Assembly (NCBI GenBank): GCA_011605865.1
Contig: JAAOZI010000003.1
Span: forward strand, 62,001 to 126,000
From: Archaeoglobales archaeon
Lineage (GTDB): Archaea > Halobacteriota > Archaeoglobi > Archaeoglobales > Archaeoglobaceae
Direction: 5' to 3'
Length of the DNA stretch: 64,000 nucleotides
This document shows positions 27,595 to 35,906 of the stretch, in pieces. Under the pieces are notes generated by a model, which did no database searches, was not told the origin of the DNA, and saw nothing but the letters and a program-made list of their open reading frames with translations. A program made the position numbers and the translations under genes. The first letter of the stretch is position 1; each line of letters starts with the position of its first letter.

Positions 27595-27681
27595 TCAGAT
27601 AAATGCAAACTGAATAGCCAGTAAGAGTAGGGTTATTAACGTGAGCAGGACTATATCCAATCTATCTACCGCAAGTCCCAT
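27595..27681 (-). CDS. 28-residue single-span membrane peptide (putative)
   Basis: A very short frame, MGLAVDRLDIVLLTLITLLLLAIQFAFI read in two parts: a charged start (MGLAVDRLD) followed by an unbroken hydrophobic segment. A TTTATATAG TATA box is centred about 27 nt ahead of the ATG, exactly where a leaderless promoter should be, which is the main support. There is no Shine-Dalgarno. It is convergent to rnz. It could be a small membrane subunit or a chance frame. Confidence 0.45.
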   Translation of the reverse strand: MGLAVDRLDIVLLTLITLLLLAIQFAFI

Positions 27682-27758
27682 GATGATAATGTCGTGACAC
27701 TCTATATAAAGCTTTCTCTTATGTGAAAAAATTTATTGTTACAATCATCATTATCATG
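27682..27758. promoter_or_regulatory. Inverted repeat flanking a bidirectional TATA element
   Basis: ATGATAATG (27682-27691 region) and its complement CATTATCAT (27750-27758) lie on the two sides of CTCTATATAAAG near 27700-27711. The TATA element reads in both directions, serving the minus-strand 28-residue peptide and possibly a plus-strand transcript. The symmetrical sites could bind a regulator. The rest of 27892-28022 holds an A/T-rich promoter with TAATATAATAAA near 27963-27974 for the hme operon. Confidence 0.35.
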
Positions 27759-27765
27759 TCTTAAT

Positions 27766-27891
27766 ATGAATCAAGGGTTGGATTGGTTCTTGTTGAACTC
27801 GCTCGATAGCCTTACTTTGCGAAAGTTTTTGAAAAATAATATAGAAATAATAGAAATAATTATAAAATATATAATAACTCATAAAAGTTAA
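27766..27891 (+). CDS. 41-residue open frame of uncertain reality
   Basis: A short frame beginning MNQGLDWFLLNSLDSLTLRKFL and ending in an isoleucine-rich A/T-biased stretch (IIEIIIKYIITHKS). It lies about 55-60 nt behind the plus-strand TATA element and ahead of the hme operon. There is no clear Shine-Dalgarno sequence and base composition is extremely A/T-rich, so it may not be translated. Confidence 0.2.
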   Translation: MNQGLDWFLLNSLDSLTLRKFLKNNIEIIEIIIKYIITHKS

Positions 27892-28022
27892 TGCTGAATC
27901 GGAAAGGATGTCGCTAACCCTCTTCAGCCCTAAGGCTTTTAGTTGTAAAAAACCAAAAAGCTAATATAATAAACTCCATAACTCCGTTAACCTTCCACTA
28001 GGCTTGTTTAAGGGGGATCAGT

Positions 28023-28808
28023 ATGATTTCAAGAAGGAGATTTCTAGTGCTAGTTGGAGCAAGCGCCGCAATGGCAATGCTACCTTTGCAGATTTCCGCA
28101 AAGAGCATTGGAAGCGAAGCGAAGAATGAAGCAAAGAGAAGATGGGCAATGGTGGCAGACATAGAGAAATGCACTGAATGCATGAGGGAGCTGATTAAAA
28201 AAACTGGAAACGAAGAAGTAAAACCCCCATGTGTTGTTGCATGCGATAGGGAGAACAATGTACCGGAGTTTGAGGAAAAGGAAATTGATCCTCAGTGGAT
28301 GAGAATTGTGAAGTTCAAAAATAAGTTTGGTGAGGAGTTCTATGTCCCATTACTCTGCAATCACTGCGAGAATCCACCATGTGCACAAGTTTGTCTGACT
28401 CAGGCCACTTTCAAGAGGAGCGATGGCATAGTAGAAGTTGACATGCATCGCTGCATAGGCTGCAGATACTGCATGATAGCCTGCCCTTATGGTTCGAGGA
28501 GCTACAACTTTAAGGATCCTAGGGAAGGGCTGAGGGAGGTGAACCCGAAGGTGCCCATGAGAACAAAAGGCGTTGTTGAAAAGTGCACTTTCTGCGTCCA
28601 CAGGGTGGACGAAGCCATTGCAAACGGAAGGGAACCAGAGCCAGCTTGTGTCGAGGCTTGCAGAAAATATGGAAAGAACTCGCTCGTTTTTGGTAATGTG
28701 AATGATCCAAATAGCGGAATATCTAGGATTTTAAAGGAAAGCATTGTCATCCAGCTAAGACCTGAGCTGGGCACAGATCCCCACGTTTACTACTTACCGA
28801 AGAGGTGA
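28023..28808 (+). CDS. hmeA: Hme complex Fe-S subunit HmeA (DsrO-like)
   Basis: Extracytoplasmic ferredoxin-like subunit of the Hme (DsrMKJOP-type) complex, 261 residues. The N-terminus MISRRRFLVLVGASAAMAM is a twin-arginine signal (SRRRFL). Cysteine clusters for several [4Fe-4S] centres follow: CTECMRELI, CNHCENPPCAQVC, CIGCRYCMIACPYG and CTFCVHRV...CVEACRKYG. The GGGGGATC Shine-Dalgarno precedes the ATG and a TATA element lies near 27968. First gene of a five-gene operon whose order matches the characterised A. fulgidus hmeABCDE set. Confidence 0.93.
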   Translation: MISRRRFLVLVGASAAMAMLPLQISAKSIGSEAKNEAKRRWAMVADIEKCTECMRELIKKTGNEEVKPPCVVACDRENNVPEFEEKEIDPQWMRIVKFKNKFGEEFYVPLLCNHCENPPCAQVCLTQATFKRSDGIVEVDMHRCIGCRYCMIACPYGSRSYNFKDPREGLREVNPKVPMRTKGVVEKCTFCVHRVDEAIANGREPEPACVEACRKYGKNSLVFGNVNDPNSGISRILKESIVIQLRPELGTDPHVYYLPKR

Positions 28809-28812
28809 TTTT

Positions 28813-30015
28813 ATGCCGGAAAATTTGGAACCTAAAAAGATAGAATTCAAGAAAATTGACGGATCATCTTTCGGCTATTTTGCATTAGTTGCCATTTTAG
28901 CGCTGCTCACGGCTGCAGGGATTGCTGCATATGCTCTGGATCGAATGTATCATTTGAGCGGCCTGAGCAACAGGGTGCCCTGGGGAGTTGTGAACGCGGG
29001 GATCCCGTACTTCATAGGCCTAAGCGCAGGATCTCTGATTGTATCCGCTTTGGCGGGAGTTTTTAAGATAAAAAGGTTCAAAGTCTTCAGCAGAATTGCA
29101 GCATTTTTCGCGGCTGCGTACATTGTGGCTGCAATTTCCAGCATCGTATTCGATATAGGGAAACTGTACCATTTTGCAAATGCTATAGTTTACTTCAACC
29201 CGACTTCAATCTTCTCCTGGAACGCCTTCTTTTACTCGAGCTACTTCGTAATCTGTGCGCTTTACCTTCTTGCCCAGTTCGAGGAAATGGAGAGACTAAC
29301 AAGGTTCTTTGCCTGTCTGGCTGTTTTCTGGGCAGTCCTCGTCCACAGTGGAACTGGGGCTATCTACAGCTTCATGTACTCTAGGGAACTTTACCACTCA
29401 GCCCTCACCCCGCCGATGTTCATCGTTTGCGCTATAACTTCCGGTTTAGGGCTGCTCATAGCGACGCTTTACTTCACCTTCAAGTTCACAAAGCGCGATC
29501 TGGAGATAAGATTACTGAGGGAGCTTGGTTTAATCTTTGCAGGTTTGACAGCTGTTTTAGGATACATGCTGGCCGTTGAAGGACTGGAAAAGGGATACAT
29601 TCCAGCTGTAGCTCCAGCTACCAAGTTTGTTTATCTCAATCCGTATCATGGAATCTTCTGGAGTTTCTGGTTGCTAGTAATCTTTGGCATAATAATACCG
29701 TTTCTGATAGTCGTCTACCCAAGAACGGGTTTCGATCCGAGGTTCTTGAGCCTCGCTGGAATTCTGCATGCTGCAATGGTTATGGCGGAGCGCTTCTTCT
29801 TAATAGTCCCTGGCCAGGTTTATCCGAGTGAATACCTTCCGGGATACGAGATTGAGTCACTCCACACGCTTGAAGGGTACATAGTCAGCTACACGCCAAC
29901 GATATTCGAATGGCTTCAGGTCATCGGATTGCTTTCCGGGGCATTTCTGGCCTTTGTTGTAGCCGCGAAGCTTTTGCCAATAATACCTGAGAAGGCAGTG
30001 GTGGTGGAAGAATGA
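28813..30015 (+). CDS. hmeB: Hme complex membrane subunit HmeB (DsrP/NrfD-like)
   Basis: A 400-residue integral membrane protein of the NrfD/DsrP family with about ten transmembrane segments, thought to exchange electrons between menaquinone and the periplasmic Fe-S subunit. Recognisable are the N-terminal SNRVPWGVVNAGIPYFIGLSAGS (read in parts), the SFMYSRELYHSALTPPMFIVCA region typical of NrfD proteins, and a C-terminal ERFFLIVPGQVYP. It starts 4 nt after hmeA and overlaps hmeC by ATGA. Confidence 0.93.
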   Translation: MPENLEPKKIEFKKIDGSSFGYFALVAILALLTAAGIAAYALDRMYHLSGLSNRVPWGVVNAGIPYFIGLSAGSLIVSALAGVFKIKRFKVFSRIAAFFAAAYIVAAISSIVFDIGKLYHFANAIVYFNPTSIFSWNAFFYSSYFVICALYLLAQFEEMERLTRFFACLAVFWAVLVHSGTGAIYSFMYSRELYHSALTPPMFIVCAITSGLGLLIATLYFTFKFTKRDLEIRLLRELGLIFAGLTAVLGYMLAVEGLEKGYIPAVAPATKFVYLNPYHGIFWSFWLLVIFGIIIPFLIVVYPRTGFDPRFLSLAGILHAAMVMAERFFLIVPGQVYPSEYLPGYEIESLHTLEGYIVSYTPTIFEWLQVIGLLSGAFLAFVVAAKLLPIIPEKAVVVEE

Positions 30016-30959
30016 TCGGGATAATCTTCGGCGTAATTATTCCATACATAGCGTTTGCAATATTCGTTGTCGGAGTCGTTTACAAGTTCATCTACTGGGC
30101 AAAGAGTGCCGTTCCCTTAAAAATTCCAACAACGAGCGGACAGCAAAAATCGCTGAAATTCATTAAGCGCACAATTTACGACCGTTTTGATTCTCCATAC
30201 ACAAAATGGGAAACAGCGGTTAGAATGATTTTGGAGATCTTTGCATTCAGGAGCCTTCTCAAGAACACCCGCTATTATCTGGACAGGCTATCGCAGAGGG
30301 ATGCAAGATGGCTCTGGCTCTTCGCAATCCTCTTCCACTACTGTCTCCTTCTCGTGCTGATAAGGCACACAAAGTTCTTCCTAGAACCCGTTCCGTCATT
30401 TGTTGAGATGATCTCAGAGCTAGAAGCGTTTAAGGGCGTTTTTATACCTTCCGTTTACGTTTCGGGAGTAACAATAATCGCCGCCCTGTTCCTTCTCTGG
30501 TTCAGGAGAATATTCCTTTCTAGAGAGCGCTGCATAAGCTTGCCGAGCGATCATTTCGCCCTTTTACTGCTACTTGCAATCGTGATATCGGGAAATGTGA
30601 TGAGATACTTCATCAAGGTTGACATCTCCGCGGTTAAAGGGCTTCTGCTGAGCCTTATGGCCTTCAACATTCCCCAGGCGGTGGAATTTGCCAACTCAAT
30701 AGAGCCGATGTTTTACATACACTTTGCGCTTGGGAGCTTTTTGCTTGCCTATTTCCCCTTCAGCAAGCTGATGCATGCCGGTGGCATATTCTTCTCCCCG
30801 ACTAGGAACATGCCGAACAACAACAGGGCTGAAAGGCATGTTAATCCTTGGAATCCTCCGTACAAGGGCATAACTTGGCAGGAGTACTATGAAGCATACA
30901 AGGATCAGCTTGATGAAATTGCTGAGAGCGGATACAAGGTTAAGCCGGAGGTGTTGTGA
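30012..30959 (+). CDS. hmeC: Hme complex cytochrome b subunit HmeC (DsrM-like)
   Basis: A 315-residue membrane protein of the NarI/DsrM type that binds b-type haems and passes electrons from menaquinol to HmeD. Several membrane segments (about five or six) carry histidines placed as haem ligands (LFHYCLLLVLIRHTKFF; MFYIHFALGSFLLAYFPFSKLMHAGG). The C-terminus is cytoplasmic (NPPYKGITWQEYYEAYKDQL). It overlaps both neighbours by 4 nt, so the complex is translationally coupled. Confidence 0.92.
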   Translation: MIGIIFGVIIPYIAFAIFVVGVVYKFIYWAKSAVPLKIPTTSGQQKSLKFIKRTIYDRFDSPYTKWETAVRMILEIFAFRSLLKNTRYYLDRLSQRDARWLWLFAILFHYCLLLVLIRHTKFFLEPVPSFVEMISELEAFKGVFIPSVYVSGVTIIAALFLLWFRRIFLSRERCISLPSDHFALLLLLAIVISGNVMRYFIKVDISAVKGLLLSLMAFNIPQAVEFANSIEPMFYIHFALGSFLLAYFPFSKLMHAGGIFFSPTRNMPNNNRAERHVNPWNPPYKGITWQEYYEAYKDQLDEIAESGYKVKPEVL

Positions 30960-32554
30960 TGGAAAAGCATGTTGCTGAAAAAGTTAGGATCGAGCAAAGA
31001 TTTCCAAGCTGGAGGGAGTTGCTGAAGCCAACTACTGAATTCAAACACGGATACTATCACTATCCATTCCGCATCAGCGATGCAAAATACTTGGAACTTC
31101 CCTTTGTTAGGGAATGGAATCCGCTGGATAAGGACTGGAAGCTGCCTCCAAACTGGAAGGAGATATTCCTTACGAAGATGAAGGAATATCTGGAGAAGTT
31201 CAGGAGCTTCAAGCTCTTCATGGATATCTGTGTCCGCTGCGGAGCCTGCGCTGACAAATGCCATTACTACATTGGCACCGGAGATCCCAAGAACATGCCC
31301 GTGGCAAGAGCGGAGCTGATAAGGTCGGTTTACAGGCGCTATTTTACACCAGCCGGAAAGCTAGGAAAAATTGCTGGAGCAAGGGATTTAACTGAGGATG
31401 TCATAAAGGAGCTTTACTACTATGCCTATCAGTGCTCCCTTTGCAGGCGCTGCAGCGTTTTTTGCCCGTATGGCATAGATACTGCGGAGGTTACATGGAT
31501 AGTAAGGATGCTCCTCAAGGAAATAGGGGTCGTTCACAGGTTTTCGCTTATATCGATAGCGAGCTCTGCCAGAACAGGAAACCATCTTGGACTTCTCCCC
31601 GGGGGTATAGCTGGGGCTCTGCAGAGTATTGCTGAGGACATCTACAACCTTACCGGGATCGAAATAGAGGTTCCGATAAACAAGAAAGGGGCGGAGATTC
31701 TCTTCGTTGCACCCTCAGCCGATTACTTTGCAACTCCCCACTGGTATGTATGCATGGGCTATCTCATGCTCTTCCACGAAATAGGCCTTGATTACACATG
31801 GTCAACTTATGCCAGCGAAGGCGGCAACTTCGGCACATTCATAAGCTATGAACTGGCGCAGAAGCTGAACGCAAAGATTTACCAGGAGGCAGAAAGGCTT
31901 GGGGTTAAATGGATTCTCGGTGGAGAATGCGGGCACATGTGGAGGGACAAGCATCAGTACCTTGCAACGATGAACGAACCTCCAAAAACGCTCGAGGATC
32001 CGGTAAGTCCTATAACCGGAACATATTTCGAGAATGCTGCCAGCACAAAAATGGTCCATATAGCAGAATTTGTTGCAGACCTGATTGCGCACAAGAAGCT
32101 CAAGCTCGATCCTAGGAGAAACGATAAGTGGATAGTAACTCTTCACGATGCGTGCAACTATGCTAGGGCAATGGGACTCCTTGAGGAGCCGAGATATGTG
32201 ATAAAGAACGTTTGCAGGTTCTTCTACGAAATGCCAGAGCATACGATAAGGGAGAAAAGCTACTGCTGCGGCAGCGGTGGAGGTTTGCTAACCGAGGAGG
32301 TTATGGATCTCAGGATGAGAGGAGGAATGCCAAGGGCAATGGCGCTGAGGGAGGTGCACAGAAAATACGGTGTAAACTACCTTTGCACCCTGTGCGCGAT
32401 AGACAAGGCAGCATTTCCGCATTTGCTTGAGTACTGGAGGCTACCAGTTGCGGTCGGCGGAATGATGGAGCTTGTCGGCAATGCGTTGATCATGAAGGGA
32501 GAAAAGGAAAGGACAACCGATCTTAGGGGAGAACCCCTGATAAGGAGGGATTGA
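30956..32554 (+). CDS. hmeD: Hme complex catalytic-type subunit HmeD (DsrK/HdrD-like)
   Basis: A 532-residue cytoplasmic Fe-S protein related to heterodisulfide reductase HdrD and DsrK. Two ferredoxin-type clusters (CVRCGACADKCHYYIG near residue 90 and CSLCRRCSVFCPYGID near residue 162) precede two cysteine-rich CCG-type regions (GGECGHMW near 322; SYCCGSGGGL near 440, with CTLCAIDKA), which bind the special [4Fe-4S] centre that reacts with disulfides or trisulfides. In sulfate reducers the partner is DsrC. It is translationally coupled to hmeC and hmeE lies 1 nt downstream. Confidence 0.94.
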   Translation: MMEKHVAEKVRIEQRFPSWRELLKPTTEFKHGYYHYPFRISDAKYLELPFVREWNPLDKDWKLPPNWKEIFLTKMKEYLEKFRSFKLFMDICVRCGACADKCHYYIGTGDPKNMPVARAELIRSVYRRYFTPAGKLGKIAGARDLTEDVIKELYYYAYQCSLCRRCSVFCPYGIDTAEVTWIVRMLLKEIGVVHRFSLISIASSARTGNHLGLLPGGIAGALQSIAEDIYNLTGIEIEVPINKKGAEILFVAPSADYFATPHWYVCMGYLMLFHEIGLDYTWSTYASEGGNFGTFISYELAQKLNAKIYQEAERLGVKWILGGECGHMWRDKHQYLATMNEPPKTLEDPVSPITGTYFENAASTKMVHIAEFVADLIAHKKLKLDPRRNDKWIVTLHDACNYARAMGLLEEPRYVIKNVCRFFYEMPEHTIREKSYCCGSGGGLLTEEVMDLRMRGGMPRAMALREVHRKYGVNYLCTLCAIDKAAFPHLLEYWRLPVAVGGMMELVGNALIMKGEKERTTDLRGEPLIRRD

Positions 32555-32555
32555 G

Positions 32556-32951
32556 ATGTACCACAAGAAATACGTTATCCCGCTTATAGTCGTTTTCCTT
32601 GCACTTGCTTTCAGTCCCCTGATTTACAATGCAATGGCCAAAAGCCTAGGGCATTATCCGGAGATAACAAAGCCGAAGGGAGAATGCGTGGAGAGCGCGG
32701 AATGGATGAGGGCAAACCACATGCTTCTGCTTCAGGAATGGAGGATTAACGCCATAAGGCACGGTGCCGAGGGGGGCAGGATTTACCACAGCTTCACGTA
32801 CGGCAAGGAATTCCATGCTTCCACCAACACCTGCTGGGAATGCCATCAGGATAAGACAGTTTTCTGCGACAAGTGCCACAATTACGTTGGAATAAAGCCG
32901 GAATGCTGGGACTGCCACTGGAATCCAAGCCTTGAAATACCGGTTAGATAA
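32556..32951 (+). CDS. hmeE: Hme complex triheme cytochrome c subunit HmeE (DsrJ-like)
   Basis: A 131-residue cytochrome c with an uncleaved N-terminal membrane anchor (YVIPLIVVFLALAFSPLIY) and three haem-binding motifs, CWECH, CDKCH and CWDCH, all in the last 45 residues. This matches DsrJ, the extracytoplasmic triheme subunit of DsrMKJOP. It begins one base after the hmeD stop and ends the operon. Haem attachment needs a cytochrome c assembly system; a CcmC-like gene lies at 50.4-51.0 kb. Confidence 0.93.
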   Translation: MYHKKYVIPLIVVFLALAFSPLIYNAMAKSLGHYPEITKPKGECVESAEWMRANHMLLLQEWRINAIRHGAEGGRIYHSFTYGKEFHASTNTCWECHQDKTVFCDKCHNYVGIKPECWDCHWNPSLEIPVR

Positions 32952-32954
32952 TTT

Positions 32955-33554
32955 TTAAAATTTTTTAAGCTTTTTCAGCGCGAAACTCTTTTCTATTTCC
33001 CCTCCGTGGCCGGGGAAGGCTGTTTTCCACTCAAGATTTAAAAAGGTTCTGACTGAATCCAGATATTTTCCATAGTCGCTGCAGAAGCTTTTGTGCGATA
33101 ACTTTGCATTTCCCCTCAGCAAGTCTCCGCAGTAGACCTTTTCACCCTCGAAAATGCAAATACTTCCTGGCGTATGACCAGGGGTGTGCAAAATCTTTAT
33201 CTCCCTCAAATCCAGAACGCTTTTCAAGTTTTCCGGAAGGCTGAACTTGGTCATTTTCTCTACAAATTTTACTATTTTCCCTAAAATACCGGAATAAGTG
33301 AAATCTTTCTCCCTCAGTATATATGGGATATCATCGGGATGAGCAAAAACCGGACAGCCGAACGTTCTCTCTATATCTCTCGCTCCTGCGATGTGATCGA
33401 AGTGAGCATGCGTAATTATTATTCCGTCAAGCTCTTTTATCTGTTCTGCAACCATTTTTCCATCCATTCCAGTATCTATAAGGAAAATCCTTTCATTCAG
33501 TCTTGTGAGATATACGTTGCAGCCCTTGGATTTCAGCTTCATCATTTCACGCAA
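32955..33554 (-). CDS. MBL-fold metallo-hydrolase
   Basis: A 199-residue metallo-beta-lactamase-fold hydrolase. Metal ligands are visible: IITHAHFDHIAGA (HxHxDH) near residue 52, HTPGHTPGSICIF near 123, YCGDLLRG and PGHGGEI. It lies convergent to the hme operon and overlaps the universal stress gene upstream by 13 nt. The substrate is unknown. It is a paralogue of the hydrolase at 24.4-25.0 kb, but sequence resemblance is limited to the motifs. Confidence 0.9.
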   Translation of the reverse strand: MREMMKLKSKGCNVYLTRLNERIFLIDTGMDGKMVAEQIKELDGIIITHAHFDHIAGARDIERTFGCPVFAHPDDIPYILREKDFTYSGILGKIVKFVEKMTKFSLPENLKSVLDLREIKILHTPGHTPGSICIFEGEKVYCGDLLRGNAKLSHKSFCSDYGKYLDSVRTFLNLEWKTAFPGHGGEIEKSFALKKLKKF

Positions 33555-33937
33555 ACAACAGGTTTAGTTGCGTGCAGAATCACATCCTGAGCAACGCTGC
33601 CGAATATGACTTTTCCGGCAGGTCTTCTCTTTCTAACTCCGATCACTATCATGCTTGCGTTTATCTCGTCCGCAAATTCTATTATGTCCTCTGCGGGCTG
33701 CTTTCCCCTGACAAGGAGCTTTGTTTCGAATTCGATTCCCTCCTTCTTCGCAATCTCTTCCGCCCATTTAAGAAGTTTCTCTCCCTCCTCTATCTCCTTT
33801 GGACTCGTTTTATCTCCTCCGTAAAGCGAGTGAACGAAAATTATTTTTTCCTTTCTGAGCTTCGCTTCGGATATTGAAAAAGCTATGACTCTTTCGCTTC
33901 TGTCTGATTTTGCGTCCAAAGCGACGAGCAATACCAT
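33542..33937 (-). CDS. Universal stress protein (UspA family)
   Basis: A 131-residue single-domain UspA-fold protein. It shows VLLVALDAKSDRSERVIAFSISEA at the N-terminus, a middle ASMIVIGVRKRRP and the ATP-binding G-2x-G-9x-G(S/T)-like loop GVRKRRPAGKVIFGS, then VILHATKPVVCVK. Such proteins bind nucleotides and respond to stress; the specific role is unknown. It is the first gene of a pair with the metallo-hydrolase. Confidence 0.9.
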   Translation of the reverse strand: MVLLVALDAKSDRSERVIAFSISEAKLRKEKIIFVHSLYGGDKTSPKEIEEGEKLLKWAEEIAKKEGIEFETKLLVRGKQPAEDIIEFADEINASMIVIGVRKRRPAGKVIFGSVAQDVILHATKPVVCVK

Positions 33938-33958
33938 GCTTTAAAATCAAGCATATTT

Positions 33959-34516
33959 TCATAAACTTTTCGATGGAATTTCGACAATCTCGTCCGCTGT
34001 GAGGATCTCAACTCCGGCTGCTTTCATCTTTTTAGTGCTTACAACCTTTGCCCTTATTTTTTTTGCACCTGCAATGGCATAGGAAAGTTCTTCGCCGAAC
34101 TTCGCATATTTTTCGGCCTCCTCTTTGTCAACCTCGATTATCTGAAGGTTTGCCCTGAGGCCAAATTTTGGCGGTATCCTTCTGTAGGTTTCCCTTGTCA
34201 CAAAAATCCTTCCACTGTATCCCTTTTCAAGCAGTTTTGCAATTCCTTGGGAATCCGCAACAATTCTGGGCGGAAGGGGGGGAATTGGTATGGATGTGAG
34301 CAGGTAAATTCCGGAGACCATCAAAACCCATGCCAGAACTAAAAGAAAGATAGACACGGCCGTTTTGAATGCTAGGGAAACGAAGATGACATCCAGAAGG
34401 ATTAGTATTAGAATTCCGAATGCGACGAATGCCGTTGAAATTGCCACCGCGGCAACTGTATCCCTGAACCTTATCTTCCTCAAAACCTCTTCCATCAGCT
34501 CATCGATGTTTTCCAT
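33959..34516 (-). CDS. Uncharacterised two-span membrane protein with cytosolic C-domain
   Basis: A 185-residue protein with two transmembrane segments (about residues 23-45 and 50-75), a proline stretch (PIPPLPPR), then a soluble alpha/beta domain of about 100 residues beginning RIVADSQGIAKLLEKGYSG and containing VTRETYRRIPPKF. The order of that domain vaguely resembles PIN-like folds, but no catalytic acidic set is clear. It overlaps the next upstream gene by 17 nt and is the last of a three-gene group. No family is recognised. Confidence 0.7.
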   Translation of the reverse strand: MENIDELMEEVLRKIRFRDTVAAVAISTAFVAFGILILILLDVIFVSLAFKTAVSIFLLVLAWVLMVSGIYLLTSIPIPPLPPRIVADSQGIAKLLEKGYSGRIFVTRETYRRIPPKFGLRANLQIIEVDKEEAEKYAKFGEELSYAIAGAKKIRAKVVSTKKMKAAGVEILTADEIVEIPSKSL

Positions 34517-35906
34517 ACAGTATCACCGGTATGCCAAGCTTTAGTGCAATTCTGGCGACATCTTCCCTTTCTACAATCAATGGCTTTTTAACTTTTGCCG
34601 CAACGGCTATCGCTTCAGCATAATTCCTAGGAATTCCATTCTCCATCAATGCCGAAACGATATCTCCGTCTGGTTCAACAACTATTCCGAAGCTTATCGG
34701 ACTAGATGGCGGACAGTAAACGCGGAATCTCGGTGAAAAAATTCTCGCTGCTTCTTGATCTCTAGTTGCAACTACACCCCTTCTCGATCTTATCGGGAAG
34801 AAAACCGTTACAAAGAAGAGACCAAAGAAGGAGGGGAACATTGCGACAAAATAGGGGATCACGAGCTCTCTGGGAACCCTTTCGAAAGGAATCCTGAATT
34901 CCAGAGATATCCTTTCCTCTCTTTTGGCAGTAGTTGCGGGTGTCGGGATTGTTGTTGGTGGAGTTGGCAGTACAGGAGTTTCCACAGATGGCGGCAAACC
35001 AGCCGGAAGCGCAGCCGGAAGCGGAAATGCGGGATGATAGCTAAATCCCTTAAGCAGGGCCTGGCCTATGATGAATCTTCCCTCAGCTTCGTAAGCAGGA
35101 AGAATCTTTAGCCTGCAGAAATCCGAAACCCTTGCGCTTATCTTGAATATGAATATCGGAACCTCCTCGCTCTCTATTTCCACGTATCTGCTGAAATTTT
35201 CGCCTTTTTTCAGAACAAAGGTTTCTTTGAACAATTCAGTCCTGCTTCCGTTCTGGAAATCCGCAAAAGCCGCAGCCCTGACCTCTATTTCACGGTCGAT
35301 CGTGTTGGTTACGTTGAAGAACCCCATCCATTTGTCCGATCTTCCCTTTACAACGCTCACCGGTATGTTGGCCGTGAAGTTCAGGCTGAAAGGTTCATCA
35401 TAGCTGAAGCCGATCGTTGCATCTGGAACTGAAAAAGCTCTGTTTGTGATCAGCCTGAAGTTTGCAGTCTCATTTTTTTCCAGAATTTTCCTGAATATTA
35501 TGCTACCGTTTGAAATCTCGCAGTTCTCGCAGGATATGAGATCGCTGAATGCCGGGAAGGATATCTCGATCTCGGTCGAATTCCCGAGATTTGTAACGCT
35601 GTATTCTATTTCGCTTCTGTCCGCGAAAACACGGGTGCTCGCGCTTATGGTTATCGGGAAATTCTGGGGTGTGACGATTCTGTAGGGATCTATTCTCACC
35701 CTCTCCCCTTTTTTGATAACGGGAACGTGTGCGATGTCTCCGAATTCGACATCGAACAGATCGTAACCGTAGCTGTTCTCGAAGTCCACGATCAGCCAGT
35801 CCCTGCTTATTTCCTGCGTTCCATTTGGATAGAAGACAGCGCTCCTTATCTCGAAAACGCAGGCCTGCGATGCTGCGATAAGCAGTAGCAGTAAAACGAC
35901 TCTCAT
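34500..35906 (-). CDS. Uncharacterised secreted/membrane protein with beta-rich ectodomain
   Basis: A 468-residue protein: signal peptide (MRVVLLLLLIAASQACVF), a large extracytoplasmic beta-rich region with several N-glycosylation sequons, a proline/threonine linker (TPPTTIPTPATTAKRE), a transmembrane segment (VIPYFVAMFPSFFGLFFVTVFF) and a cytosolic domain of about 90 residues with VAAKVKKPLIVEREDVARIA. It overlaps both neighbours (4 and 17 nt). The family is not recognised; the cytosolic part resembles the tail domain of the next protein in layout. Confidence 0.7.
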   Translation of the reverse strand: MRVVLLLLLIAASQACVFEIRSAVFYPNGTQEISRDWLIVDFENSYGYDLFDVEFGDIAHVPVIKKGERVRIDPYRIVTPQNFPITISASTRVFADRSEIEYSVTNLGNSTEIEISFPAFSDLISCENCEISNGSIIFRKILEKNETANFRLITNRAFSVPDATIGFSYDEPFSLNFTANIPVSVVKGRSDKWMGFFNVTNTIDREIEVRAAAFADFQNGSRTELFKETFVLKKGENFSRYVEIESEEVPIFIFKISARVSDFCRLKILPAYEAEGRFIIGQALLKGFSYHPAFPLPAALPAGLPPSVETPVLPTPPTTIPTPATTAKREERISLEFRIPFERVPRELVIPYFVAMFPSFFGLFFVTVFFPIRSRRGVVATRDQEAARIFSPRFRVYCPPSSPISFGIVVEPDGDIVSALMENGIPRNYAEAIAVAAKVKKPLIVEREDVARIALKLGIPVILYGKHR

